From the NCBI GenBank assembly GCA_034180455.1, contig JAXFOG010000003.1:1-10542 (forward strand): a DNA stretch of 10,542 bases, read 5' to 3'. A program made the translations under genes and the position numbers. Origin of the DNA: JAAZPT01 sp034180455. GTDB lineage: Bacteria; Bacillota; Clostridia; Christensenellales; Aristaeellaceae. Below are positions 1 through 6,769 of the stretch, in pieces. Numbering within the stretch: the first letter of the stretch is position 1; every line of letters starts with the position of its first letter. The notes below the pieces were generated by a model that did no database searches, had not been told where the DNA came from, and was given only the letters and a program-made list of their open reading frames with translations.

Positions 1-137
1 TGGTAATGCCAGGCGACCATATTGATATGGAAATCAACCTAATCACACCAATAGCAATAGAGCAAGGATTAAGATTTGCTATTCGTGAGGGTGGTCGTAC
101 AGTTGGTTCTGGCGTTGTTGCTAAGATCATAGGATAA
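1..137 (+). CDS. tuf: Elongation factor Tu, C-terminal end (5' truncated by window edge)
   Basis: The reading frame from base 3 gives 44 residues before TAA at 135-137. They include the VMPGDH stretch, a PIAIE segment, the RFAIREGGRTVGSGVV signature and a final KIIG. These are the hallmark of the third beta-barrel domain of bacterial EF-Tu, the GTPase that delivers aminoacyl-tRNA to the ribosome in the cytoplasm. The start and the GTPase domain lie outside the window. The gene is followed directly by a hairpin terminator, so it appears to be the last gene of its unit. Identification is firm because this C-terminus is almost invariant across bacteria. Confidence 0.96.
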   Translation, partial: VMPGDHIDMEINLITPIAIEQGLRFAIREGGRTVGSGVVAKIIG

Positions 138-151
138 TTTAAAACAAATAT

Positions 152-183
152 AAATCCATTGCTAAATTTAGCAATGGATTTTT
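152..183 (+). terminator. Rho-independent terminator of tuf
   Basis: Positions 152-181 form a perfect inverted repeat centred between 166 and 167 (AAATCCATTGCTAAA and its complement), with a realistic loop of a few A/T bases. It ends in a T-run (179-183) and starts 14 bases after the tuf stop codon. Confidence 0.85.
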
Positions 184-188
184 ATAAA

Positions 189-223
189 AAAGGACTTAAT
201 TCTTATAAAAGATTAAGCCCTTT
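189..223 (-). terminator. Terminator of rmlB, probably bidirectional
   Basis: AAAGG-A-CTTAAT (189-200) pairs with ATTAAG-C-CCTTT (212-223) with a single A/C mismatch and an 11-base loop. Read on the minus strand, the stem is followed by a run of T (complement of the A-run 186-191), just past the rmlB stop at 227. On the plus strand it is also followed by a T-rich stretch, so it can back up the tuf terminator. Confidence 0.75.
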
Positions 224-226
224 ATT

Positions 227-1252
227 TTATCTATTTGAATACATTTTATCGTAATAATTTCTGTATTCACCACTAATAATAGTTTCCCACCAATTTTTAT
301 TTTCAAGATACCAATTAATTGTTTTCTTTATACCATCTTCAAATTTTGTAGAAGGCAACCAGCCTAAATCATTATGAATCTTAGTTGGATCAATTGCATA
401 TCTTAGATCATGTCCTTTACGATCAGTAACATAAGTTATAAGATCCTCAGACTTGCCCAGCGCTTTACATATAAGCTTAACAATATCAATGTTTTTCATT
501 TCATTGTGACCACCAATATTATATATTGAACCATCTTCAGCATTATGAATAATTAAATCTATGGCAGAACAGTGGTCATCAACATAGAGCCAATCTCTAA
601 CATTTAATCCCTCTCCATAAACAGGTAAAGGTTTATTATTTAATGCGTTGGCAATCATTAATGGTATAAGTTTTTCTGGAAATTGATATGGACCATAGTT
701 GTTTGAGCATCTAGAAATAGTAACTGGCAAGTTGTATGTTCTAAAATAAGATTGTGTTAGCAAATCTGCCGAAGCTTTTGATGCACTATAAGGCGAACTG
801 GTATGTAATGGCATATCTTCCTTAAACAAAAGATCAGGTCTATCTAAAGGTAAATCACCATATACCTCGTCTGTAGATACCTGATGAAATCTTTTTACAT
901 CATACTTTCTACAAGCATCGAGAAGTACTTGAGTTCCAAGAATATTTGTTCTTAAAAATATCGAAGGATCTTCTATAGACCTATCAACATGAGATTCTGC
1001 TGCAAAGTTAACTACATAATCAGGTCTTTCTTTTTTAAATAGATTGTCAATTGAATTAGCATCACAAATGTCAATTTTGTTAAAGCTAAATCTGGGATCA
1101 TTTAAAACGGATTCTAATGTTGAAATATTACCAGCATAGGTAAGCTTATCAACACAAACTACTCTATAGTCAGAGTGTTTTTTAAGCATGTAGAAAATGA
1201 AATTCGAACCAATAAATCCTGCACCACCAGTTACAATTACTGTTTTAGACAT
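227..1252 (-). CDS. rmlB: dTDP-glucose 4,6-dehydratase
   Basis: This 341-residue enzyme of the extended short-chain dehydrogenase family converts dTDP-D-glucose to dTDP-4-keto-6-deoxy-D-glucose. It is the second step toward dTDP-L-rhamnose and other deoxysugars for surface glycans, and acts in the cytoplasm with tightly bound NAD. Visible signatures are the Rossmann motif TGGAGFIGS (residues 8-16), FAAESHVDRS (83-92), STDEVYGD (126-133) with the catalytic Thr127-Asp128-Glu129, Tyr155 and Lys159 of the YxxxK motif, and RCSNNYGPYQFPEKLIP (181-197) for nucleotide-sugar binding. Length is normal for the family. The ATG at 1252 has AGGAG (complement of 1261-1265) 8 nt upstream. No rmlA, rmlC or rmlD lies next to it. 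It has its own promoter and terminator, so it appears monocistronic. Confidence 0.96.
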   Translation of the reverse strand: MSKTVIVTGGAGFIGSNFIFYMLKKHSDYRVVCVDKLTYAGNISTLESVLNDPRFSFNKIDICDANSIDNLFKKERPDYVVNFAAESHVDRSIEDPSIFLRTNILGTQVLLDACRKYDVKRFHQVSTDEVYGDLPLDRPDLLFKEDMPLHTSSPYSASKASADLLTQSYFRTYNLPVTISRCSNNYGPYQFPEKLIPLMIANALNNKPLPVYGEGLNVRDWLYVDDHCSAIDLIIHNAEDGSIYNIGGHNEMKNIDIVKLICKALGKSEDLITYVTDRKGHDLRYAIDPTKIHNDLGWLPSTKFEDGIKKTINWYLENKNWWETIISGEYRNYYDKMYSNR

Positions 1253-1287
1253 AAATATATCTCCTAGGTATTTAATAATTTAGTATT

Positions 1288-1316
1288 ATTATACTTGTTT
1301 ATTATTATTTTTGCAA
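1288..1316 (-). promoter_or_regulatory. Sigma-A type promoter of rmlB
   Basis: On the minus strand a TTGCAA -35 box (1316-1311) is separated by 17 bases from a perfect TATAAT -10 box (1293-1288). Transcription would start near 1280, giving a leader of about 28 nt that contains the rmlB ribosome binding site. The -35 box sits in the T-tract of the preceding terminator. Confidence 0.7.
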
Positions 1317-1346
1317 AAAGATTAGCTAATACATGCTAATCTTTTT
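1315..1346 (-). terminator. Terminator of the lipoprotein-DUF896 unit
   Basis: GCTAATCTTTTT (1335-1346) pairs perfectly over 12 bp with AAAAAGATTAGC (1315-1326) around an 8-base loop. On the minus strand the stem ends in a T-run. The TAG stop of the DUF896 gene (1338-1336) lies inside the 5' arm of the stem. Confidence 0.8.
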
Positions 1347-1536
1347 TTAGAGGATGTATACTACCATCCGGCTCTTTAATTTTTGTGTTATCTAATTGGG
1401 CAATAAAATATTTTCTAAAATCCTCTAAATATCTTTTTCTAAGTTCTGCTTGCTCAGCAAGTTCTTCATCAGTAAGCCCTTGTAGTTTTTTCTTTTTTGC
1501 AAGTTCGTTTATACGCAAAATATCTTTTTTATCCAT
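1336..1536 (-). CDS. DUF896 (UPF0291, YnzC-like) small cytosolic protein
   Basis: This 66-residue charged protein has the DUF896 pattern. An N-terminal helix with RINELAKKKK (8-17) leads to a turn (LTDEE, 21-25), then a second helix AEQAELRKRYLEDFR (27-41), and a short tail with the DGS-H-PL ending typical of the group. It resembles Bacillus subtilis YnzC, whose structure is a helical hairpin. The molecular role of the family is not established to my knowledge. There is no signal peptide or membrane segment. The start ATG is only 3 nt from the end of the lipoprotein gene upstream. Its ribosome binding site AAAGAGG (1552-1546) lies inside the last codons of that gene, which suggests translational coupling. 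Confidence 0.88.
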   Translation of the reverse strand: MDKKDILRINELAKKKKLQGLTDEELAEQAELRKRYLEDFRKYFIAQLDNTKIKEPDGSIHPLKKD

Positions 1537-1539
1537 TTA

Positions 1540-3516
1540 TTACGGCCTCTTTAAAGCAGTTTCACTATATAGTTTAGTTTGTGTTACTGCATCAGCTATA
1601 CCATCAGCATTAAGTCCATTATATGTTTGAAATGATAAAACAGCCATCTGGGTATTATTATCATATATTGCATTAACCTTTGGATTGAAATACTTGAGTT
1701 CTTTAAGTCTCTCTTGCAAACTAATTACATCCTCACCATCACTTCCCATATTAAGTGTCTTATAATTGGCTGTGCTCAAACTAGCGGGTTTTGCAAAGCT
1801 AGAATATACAAGAGATAATGTATTTGGATTTGCAATTCCATCAACACTTAATCCATTGTTTCCCTGAAACTCTGCAACTGCGCCAAGTGTATATTCATTG
1901 TATTTGCCATCTATTTCTTGCTGCAGATATCCTAGTTCGTATAATGTATATTGAAGATTAAAAACGTTATCACCACTTGAATATGGAGCAATCTCCTCAT
2001 ATTCAATGTTGTTTGGGACATTACCATATAAGAATCTTTGAGTTGTAGGACCAGCTTTTCCATCTACTGTAAGATGGTTGGCTTCTTGAAAACTCATTAT
2101 TGCTTCCCTTGTATCTTCATCAACTCTACCCGAATTCTCTCCCTTATAATATCCGAGATCTTTTAGTTTTCCTTGTAGTCTTAAAACATTATCTCCTGAG
2201 TCATTGATATTAATTGTTGAAAATCCAGTACTAGATGCTAAAGTTGATTGAACGTTTTCGTCAAGTTCTTTTGCAACAACAGAATCAACGTCTATTGATG
2301 ATCCTTCAGGGTAATCAGTATACATTAGATTTAAAGTATCACTGCCAGCAATACCATCAGCATTTATGCCTTTATCATTTTGAAATTTCATAACGGCTTG
2401 TTTTGTGGCTTCACCATATGAACCATCTACAGAACCCTTTAGATAATTTAATTCTCTCAACCTAGCTTGTAAAGCACGTACATCTGGCCCTTCATCACCT
2501 AGTCTTAGTGAAGAACCAGGCTTTGCAACCACTGCTACTGGTCTTGATGCTTTTTTTGCATTTTTTGAATAAAGAAGTGCGAGAGTTTCTGGTCCAGCTA
2601 CTCCATCAACATAAGGTGCGTTAGATCTTTGGAAAGCCTTTATTGCTTTTTCAGTTGCTGCTCCATATACACCATCTGCAGTTCCTGCTAAATATCCCAG
2701 ATCTATAAGTCTATTTTGTAGATTTCTTACATCTGCCCCTGTTGAACTTGATGAGGTAGAAATATATTTATTTTTTGGAACACTTGGCAAATTTGGAAGT
2801 CTAAGTTTTTCAGTTGGTCTTGGAGCTTTCGAGTTAGAATTTTTGTTTTTGCTTGTGTTAGTATTGTTCTTTGTATTTGTAACTGCTTTTTTAGCATTGT
2901 TACTATATAATTTCTTTAATGTTGCATTTCCAGCAATTCCATCTGAATTGAGCTTATTATTCTTTTGGAAGTCTTTAATCGCATCTTCTGTGCCTTGACC
3001 ATACTTTCCATCTACACTACCTTTATAGTAGCCAAGCCTTTTAAGTCTTTGCTGTAGTTCTTTAACACGAGAGCCTTCTACACCTGCTTTCATAACCTTA
3101 GATGTTGGCTTGGGTGTTACTTTTGGTTTAGCGGTCGTCTTAGATTTTTTTGTTTGAGTTGGTTTTTTTGTTATTGCAGGAATACTTGTGTTAGGACTAT
3201 CCTCTATCTTATTTGTTGTATTTATTGTAGGGGTGTCAAAAACGCCAAGATTTAAACCAGAGCTTTCTTGTGGTTCATCTGATGGTGGTGTTGTTTCTGT
3301 AGTTTCCTGTGGAACTGGTGTATCAGTAACTACAGGTGTTGGACTTGCTGTAGGTGTTGGTGTAATAATAGGATCAAAGTTTTGTCCATCATTTCCAATA
3401 TTATTAGTATTATCTATAGTTCTATCCGGCTCCATATAACAAGAGCTTAAAAATAAAACCATAATTATAGCTGATGTGAACAATAAAGCATATTTTTTTA
3501 ATTTGGTAATATTCAT
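1540..3516 (-). CDS. Lipoprotein with six peptidoglycan-binding (PG_binding_1) repeats
   Basis: This 658-residue protein starts with a lipoprotein signal: positive KLKK, a hydrophobic segment (about 10-23) and the lipobox LSSC, with Cys26 as the predicted lipidated residue. It is therefore expected on the outer face of the membrane. Residues about 30-140 form a Thr/Pro/Ser-rich, low-complexity linker with TPTPTASPTP-type runs and then Lys/Thr-rich sequence. Six repeats of the PF01471 type follow, at about 142-204, 252-316, 335-399, 433-497, 508-571 and 586-650. Each has the pattern G..V..LQ..L..LGY..G..DG.YG..T..A...FQ....L..DG.AG..T...LY. A second Asn/Lys-rich linker separates repeats 1 and 2. 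No hydrolase, transpeptidase, NlpC/P60 or amidase domain is visible, so the inferred role is wall anchoring or scaffolding. The ATG has GAGGG 6 nt upstream (3527-3523). Confidence 0.88.
   Translation of the reverse strand: MNITKLKKYALLFTSAIIMVLFLSSCYMEPDRTIDNTNNIGNDGQNFDPIITPTPTASPTPVVTDTPVPQETTETTPPSDEPQESSGLNLGVFDTPTINTTNKIEDSPNTSIPAITKKPTQTKKSKTTAKPKVTPKPTSKVMKAGVEGSRVKELQQRLKRLGYYKGSVDGKYGQGTEDAIKDFQKNNKLNSDGIAGNATLKKLYSNNAKKAVTNTKNNTNTSKNKNSNSKAPRPTEKLRLPNLPSVPKNKYISTSSSSTGADVRNLQNRLIDLGYLAGTADGVYGAATEKAIKAFQRSNAPYVDGVAGPETLALLYSKNAKKASRPVAVVAKPGSSLRLGDEGPDVRALQARLRELNYLKGSVDGSYGEATKQAVMKFQNDKGINADGIAGSDTLNLMYTDYPEGSSIDVDSVVAKELDENVQSTLASSTGFSTININDSGDNVLRLQGKLKDLGYYKGENSGRVDEDTREAIMSFQEANHLTVDGKAGPTTQRFLYGNVPNNIEYEEIAPYSSGDNVFNLQYTLYELGYLQQEIDGKYNEYTLGAVAEFQGNNGLSVDGIANPNTLSLVYSSFAKPASLSTANYKTLNMGSDGEDVISLQERLKELKYFNPKVNAIYDNNTQMAVLSFQTYNGLNADGIADAVTQTKLYSETALKRP
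1567..3093 (-). repeat. Six tandem PG_binding_1 domain repeats within the lipoprotein gene
   Basis: This is protein-level repetition of about 63-66 residues, encoded by the last three quarters of the gene. Repeats 1-3 keep the consensus DG-YG-T-A-FQ core best. Repeat 4 has NSGRVDEDT in place of the DG-YG-T core. Repeat 6 has NAIYDNNT there and a degraded ending (DGIADAVT). I see no long exact DNA repeats, which points to an old expansion rather than a recent duplication. Confidence 0.8.
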
Positions 3517-3563
3517 ATCTATCCCTCACAAGTCTTAAACAAATATTTAAATTCTTAATATTT

Positions 3564-3591
3564 ACTATATAATTTAACACAGTAATGTTAA
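3564..3591 (-). promoter_or_regulatory. Probable promoter of the lipoprotein-DUF896 unit
   Basis: On the minus strand a TTAACA -35 box (3591-3586) is followed, 16 bases later, by a TATAGT -10 box (3569-3564). Each matches the consensus at five of six bases. The predicted start near 3557 gives a leader of about 40 nt. In such AT-rich sequence chance matches are common, so this is a moderate call. Confidence 0.5.
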
Positions 3592-3603
3592 CATATCTGT
3601 TAA
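3574..3603 (-). promoter_or_regulatory. Repeated TTAACA motifs overlapping the lipoprotein promoter
   Basis: On the minus strand TTAACA occurs at 3603-3598 and again at 3591-3586, a direct repeat with a 12-base period. The second copy also forms an inverted repeat with TTAACA on the plus strand at 3574-3579 (arms 6 bp, spacer 6). The motifs cover the predicted -35 box and spacer, where a regulator would act. Direct TTAACA repeats resemble boxes of OmpR/PhoB-type response regulators such as Bacillus PhoP. The regulator here is unknown and the match may be chance. Confidence 0.3.
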
Positions 3604-3743
3604 ATAAAGTCAATATATTTGAAGTAATAAAAAAATAATTATTAAATTTTTATTAAATATAGTTAATATATTCAATCGCTTTCTTGTTTCTCATGATTAG
3701 GTTAGTTAGTTATTATTACTTTTTTCTACCTATTATCAGTGAC

Positions 3744-3772
3744 TTGATAAATTAGGTTTAGCAAAGTATAAT
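3744..3772 (+). promoter_or_regulatory. Sigma-A type promoter of lon-engB
   Basis: TTGATA (3744-3749) and a perfect TATAAT (3767-3772) are separated by the ideal 17 bases. The predicted start is near 3779, leaving a short leader of about 20 nt before the lon ATG at 3801. I saw no CIRCE element or CtsR heptad repeat around it, so heat-shock control of the usual Firmicute types is not evident. Confidence 0.8.
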
Positions 3773-3790
3773 TAAATCGTACAATATTAT

Positions 3791-3795
3791 GGAGG
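3791..3795 (+). promoter_or_regulatory. Ribosome binding site that fixes the lon start
   Basis: GGAGG lies 5 nt before the ATG at 3801. An upstream in-frame ATG at 3789 overlaps this site, has no ribosome binding site of its own, and lies only about 10 nt after the predicted transcription start. The start at 3801 is therefore preferred. Confidence 0.85.
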
Positions 3796-3800
3796 TACGA

Positions 3801-6119
3801 ATGAGTATTATAACAAATAGCACTACGACTCTTTTTAATTTACCACTTCTTGTTTTTAAAGATGTAGTAATGTTTCCACATACGATTATAAGCATTGATA
3901 TAAATAATAATTTTGCATTAAAAGCAATAAAAGAATCTCTTGATCGGGATAAAGAAATAGTCATTGCAATGCAACAAAAATCCAGTTCTGATGATCCTAC
4001 AGTAGAAGATGTATGTAAAGTAGGGTGTCTGTGTAAAATAGAAGAGATCAAAAACGAATCTATGAATTCAGTTAAAATAACTATAAAAGGGGTATCAAGA
4101 TGTAAACTGCTTAGAGTTAGAAAAGAAGAGTTGTTTTTTACTGATGCATCTTTTATCGATAATAAAGATGAAAGTTTAGCTCCACAATTGCCTACTCTTA
4201 TTAAAGCAATTACAAAAACTATAAATGATACCGCAAAGGTTACTAAAAACTTTAAATTATTCAACAATGATTTCCAGAATATTTCAGATGCTAATGAGTT
4301 TTGCGACATTATATCGCATTACTATATAATCGATTCAGTAAAACAGCAGGAACTATTGGAATGCACCCCTCTCGCTAAAAGAATGGAATTGCTTTATTCT
4401 TTTCTAATTGAGCAACTAGAAATACTTAAAATGGAAAGTAGAATACAAGCAAGAGTTCGTGATCAAATTGAACAGAATCAAAAAACATTCTATTTGAATG
4501 AACAAATAAAATCAATTCAAGAAGAGCTTGGCAATACTGATGCAAACGAAATCGCAAAATATAGGGAAAAATTAAAAGAATTAAAATTAAATGAAGAGGC
4601 TAGAGAAAAGGTAGAACAGGAAATTATTAGATATGAACAAATCCCGTCTTCTTCACCTGAAGCTGTAGTAAGTAGAACATATATTGAGTATATATTGGGT
4701 ATGCCTTGGGGTGAATACACAAAAGATCAATTGGATTTAAATCATGCCAAAAAAATTTTGGATGAAAATCATTACGGACTTGAAAAAGTTAAAGAAAGAA
4801 TAATTGAGTTTGTTGCTGTACTTCATAAAAAATCTACAATGCGTGGACCTATTCTATGCTTTGTAGGCCCTCCAGGAGTCGGAAAAACTTCCATAGTACG
4901 TGCGATTTCTGAAGCTTTGGGACGAAAGTTTGTTCAAATGTCTCTTGGTGGTGTTAGAGATGAAGCAGAAATAAGAGGTCATAGAAGAACTTATGTTTCT
5001 GCTATACCAGGAAGAATAATTAGTGGAATAAAACAAGCAGGCACAATGAATCCACTTTTTCTGTTTGATGAAATAGACAAAATGTCTTCTGATTTTAGAG
5101 GAGATCCTGCATCAGCAATGCTTGAAGTTCTTGATTCAGAACAAAACTTTGCCTTTAGAGATCATTACCTTGATATTCCATTTGATTTGTCAAATGTAAT
5201 GTTTATTACAACTGCAAATACAACAGACACTATTCCTCCAGCACTTCTAGACAGAATGGAAATAATAGAAGTTCCATCTTACACTTATGATGAAAAACTT
5301 CAGATAGCAAAAAGGCATCTTGTTCCAAAGCAAATAAAAGAACATGGATTAAATAAAAATTCAGTAAAGATATCTGATGATATTTTGAAAGAACTAATAG
5401 ATGGCTATACTAGAGAATCAGGTGTTAGATCACTAGAGCGTCTTATATCAAAGCTAATAAGAAAATCAATAGTCTATATGTTAGAACATAAGAATAAATC
5501 GATAACAATTAATAAAAATAGGATGCTAAATTTTCTCGGTTCTAGGAGATTTAGCAGCGAGCAGGTTGCTAAAGAACCTATGGTTGGGGTTGTTAATGGA
5601 TTGGCTTTTACGCCATATGGTGGCGTACTTCTTACAATTGAATGTCTATCATTGGATGGATCTGGAAAAATATATCTAACTGGTAAGCTTGGCGATGTTA
5701 TGAAAGAAAGCGCTGATGCTGCTCTATCCTGGGTGCGTGCAAATTATGTTCTACTTGGAATAGAAAAAAATTTCTTTAGCAATACAGATATTCATATTCA
5801 CGTTCCTGAAGGTGCAATTCCTAAGGATGGCCCTTCAGCTGGGGTTACTATCGCAGTAGCTATGGTGTCGGTTCTCACCAATAGCAAAGTAAGACAGGAT
5901 ATAGCTATGACCGGAGAAATAACTTTACTAGGTAATGTGCTTCCCATTGGTGGGCTAAAAGAAAAACTTTTTGCAGCATACAGAAATTCTATATATACAA
6001 TTTTTATTCCAGAGGAAAATATTAAAGACTTGGAAGAACTTCCTGATGAAATAGTAAATAGTATGGAAATAATACCAGTTAAAAATATAAAACAAATATT
6101 AGAAAAGGCATTTATATAA
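3801..6119 (+). CDS. lon: ATP-dependent protease Lon
   Basis: This 772-residue (from ATG 3801) cytoplasmic AAA+ serine protease degrades misfolded and regulatory proteins as a hexamer. In order it has an N-terminal substrate-binding LON domain (about 10-205), starting with LPLLVFKDVVMFP, then a charged helical coiled-coil linker (about 205-280). The AAA+ module follows, with Walker A GPPGVGKT (356-363) and Walker B LFLFDEID (419-426). Sensor-1 Asn lies in TTANTTD (470-476). The C-terminal protease domain (about 585-770) has catalytic Ser679 in PKDGPSAG and Lys722 in GGLKEK, the Ser-Lys dyad of LonA. There is no transmembrane segment, so it is the soluble LonA type and not LonB. All catalytic residues are present. 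It shares a transcript with engB through a one-base stop/start overlap, an order also known from Bacillus (lonA-ysxC). Confidence 0.97.
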   Translation: MSIITNSTTTLFNLPLLVFKDVVMFPHTIISIDINNNFALKAIKESLDRDKEIVIAMQQKSSSDDPTVEDVCKVGCLCKIEEIKNESMNSVKITIKGVSRCKLLRVRKEELFFTDASFIDNKDESLAPQLPTLIKAITKTINDTAKVTKNFKLFNNDFQNISDANEFCDIISHYYIIDSVKQQELLECTPLAKRMELLYSFLIEQLEILKMESRIQARVRDQIEQNQKTFYLNEQIKSIQEELGNTDANEIAKYREKLKELKLNEEAREKVEQEIIRYEQIPSSSPEAVVSRTYIEYILGMPWGEYTKDQLDLNHAKKILDENHYGLEKVKERIIEFVAVLHKKSTMRGPILCFVGPPGVGKTSIVRAISEALGRKFVQMSLGGVRDEAEIRGHRRTYVSAIPGRIISGIKQAGTMNPLFLFDEIDKMSSDFRGDPASAMLEVLDSEQNFAFRDHYLDIPFDLSNVMFITTANTTDTIPPALLDRMEIIEVPSYTYDEKLQIAKRHLVPKQIKEHGLNKNSVKISDDILKELIDGYTRESGVRSLERLISKLIRKSIVYMLEHKNKSITINKNRMLNFLGSRRFSSEQVAKEPMVGVVNGLAFTPYGGVLLTIECLSLDGSGKIYLTGKLGDVMKESADAALSWVRANYVLLGIEKNFFSNTDIHIHVPEGAIPKDGPSAGVTIAVAMVSVLTNSKVRQDIAMTGEITLLGNVLPIGGLKEKLFAAYRNSIYTIFIPEENIKDLEELPDEIVNSMEIIPVKNIKQILEKAFI

Positions 6120-6724
6120 TGGATATAAAAAACGCAAAATTTATTACGAGTCTTTCTAAATATGATGATTTTGCTGGACCTGAACTAAGTCAAATTGCAA
6201 TTGTAGGTAAAAGTAATGTTGGCAAAAGTAGCTTAATAAACTCACTTTGTAGACATGGTAAATTGTCGAAAATAAGTTCAACTCCGGGTAAAACAAGATT
6301 AATTAATGTATTTGAGGCTACTGTTTTTGATGATACGTTCGAGCAAAGATTTCAAATAATTGATTTGCCAGGATATGGATATGCAAAAGTAAGTAATGTT
6401 GAAAAACTCAAGTGGGCAAATATGATTGAGAATTATCTTCTTAATTCAAGCCAATTGCTAAATCTATTTCATTTAGTTGATATTAGGCACGATCCAACGC
6501 AAGACGATGTGCTTATGAATGAGTTTATAAGATCAAATAATTTAAACTTTACAACTATTGCTACAAAAGCAGATAAAATATCACGCTCGGCATATATGAG
6601 AAATATTTCATCTATATGTAGAAAATTGCAAGTTCAGCCATGGGAAATTATTCCCTATTCTTCTGAAACATGTTATGGTAGAGATTCACTAATTAAAAAC
6701 ATCTTAACTGTATTAAAGGCATAG
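6119..6724 (+). CDS. engB: Ribosome biogenesis GTP-binding protein EngB (YsxC/YihA)
   Basis: This 201-residue GTPase of the TrmE-Era-EngA-EngB-Septin (TEES) group is known for a role in large ribosomal subunit assembly. The G1 loop is GKSNVGKS (30-37), the switch I region STPGKTRLIN (54-63), G3 is DLPGYGYA (82-89), G4 is TKAD (149-152), and the G5-type Ser pair follows IIPYSS (177-182). The length is standard and no domain is added. The ATG overlaps the lon stop codon (TAATG), and AAAAGG (6103-6108) inside the end of lon serves as ribosome binding site, so the two are translationally coupled. No clear GC-containing terminator lies right after the stop; the next hairpin terminator is in the pheS leader. 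Confidence 0.96.
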   Translation: MDIKNAKFITSLSKYDDFAGPELSQIAIVGKSNVGKSSLINSLCRHGKLSKISSTPGKTRLINVFEATVFDDTFEQRFQIIDLPGYGYAKVSNVEKLKWANMIENYLLNSSQLLNLFHLVDIRHDPTQDDVLMNEFIRSNNLNFTTIATKADKISRSAYMRNISSICRKLQVQPWEIIPYSSETCYGRDSLIKNILTVLKA

Positions 6725-6726
6725 TG

Positions 6727-6755
6727 TTGCAATTAAATAATTTAAATGTTAAAAT
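6727..6755 (+). promoter_or_regulatory. Probable promoter of the pheST T-box leader
   Basis: TTGCAA (6727-6732), 17 bases, TAAAAT (6750-6755). The predicted start near 6762 falls about 10 nt before the first stem of the T-box, as expected for such leaders. The -35 hexamer is identical to that proposed for rmlB. Confidence 0.65.
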
Positions 6756-6769
6756 AATTTTAAATGCAT

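Noticed and set aside
1567..3093. Repeats considered as a CRISPR-like or tandem DNA repeat array
   Set aside because: Periodicity is about 200-280 bases, imperfect and in frame, and is explained by repeated protein domains. The DNA copies have diverged.
3188..3439. Plus-strand open frame with a Gly/Val-rich product
   Set aside because: It is the reverse of the Thr/Pro-rich linker codons of the lipoprotein; the composition is explained by that repeat-rich sequence.
3422..3613. Minus-strand open frame overlapping the start of the lipoprotein gene
   Set aside because: It overlaps the signal-peptide coding region in another frame and spans the predicted promoter and leader. No ribosome binding site was seen, while the lipoprotein start has a good one.
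3600..3743. Possible heat-shock operator (CIRCE or CtsR box) or small RNA upstream of lon
   Set aside because: I looked for the CIRCE inverted repeat and the CtsR heptad direct repeat and found neither. The stretch is AT-rich with no stable hairpin plus T-run.
3758..4309. Minus-strand open frame of 183 codons opposite the 5' part of lon
   Set aside because: It lies wholly opposite conserved lon coding sequence and its promoter, has a low-complexity hydrophobic/Ser-rich product typical of antisense frames, and matches no family I recognise.
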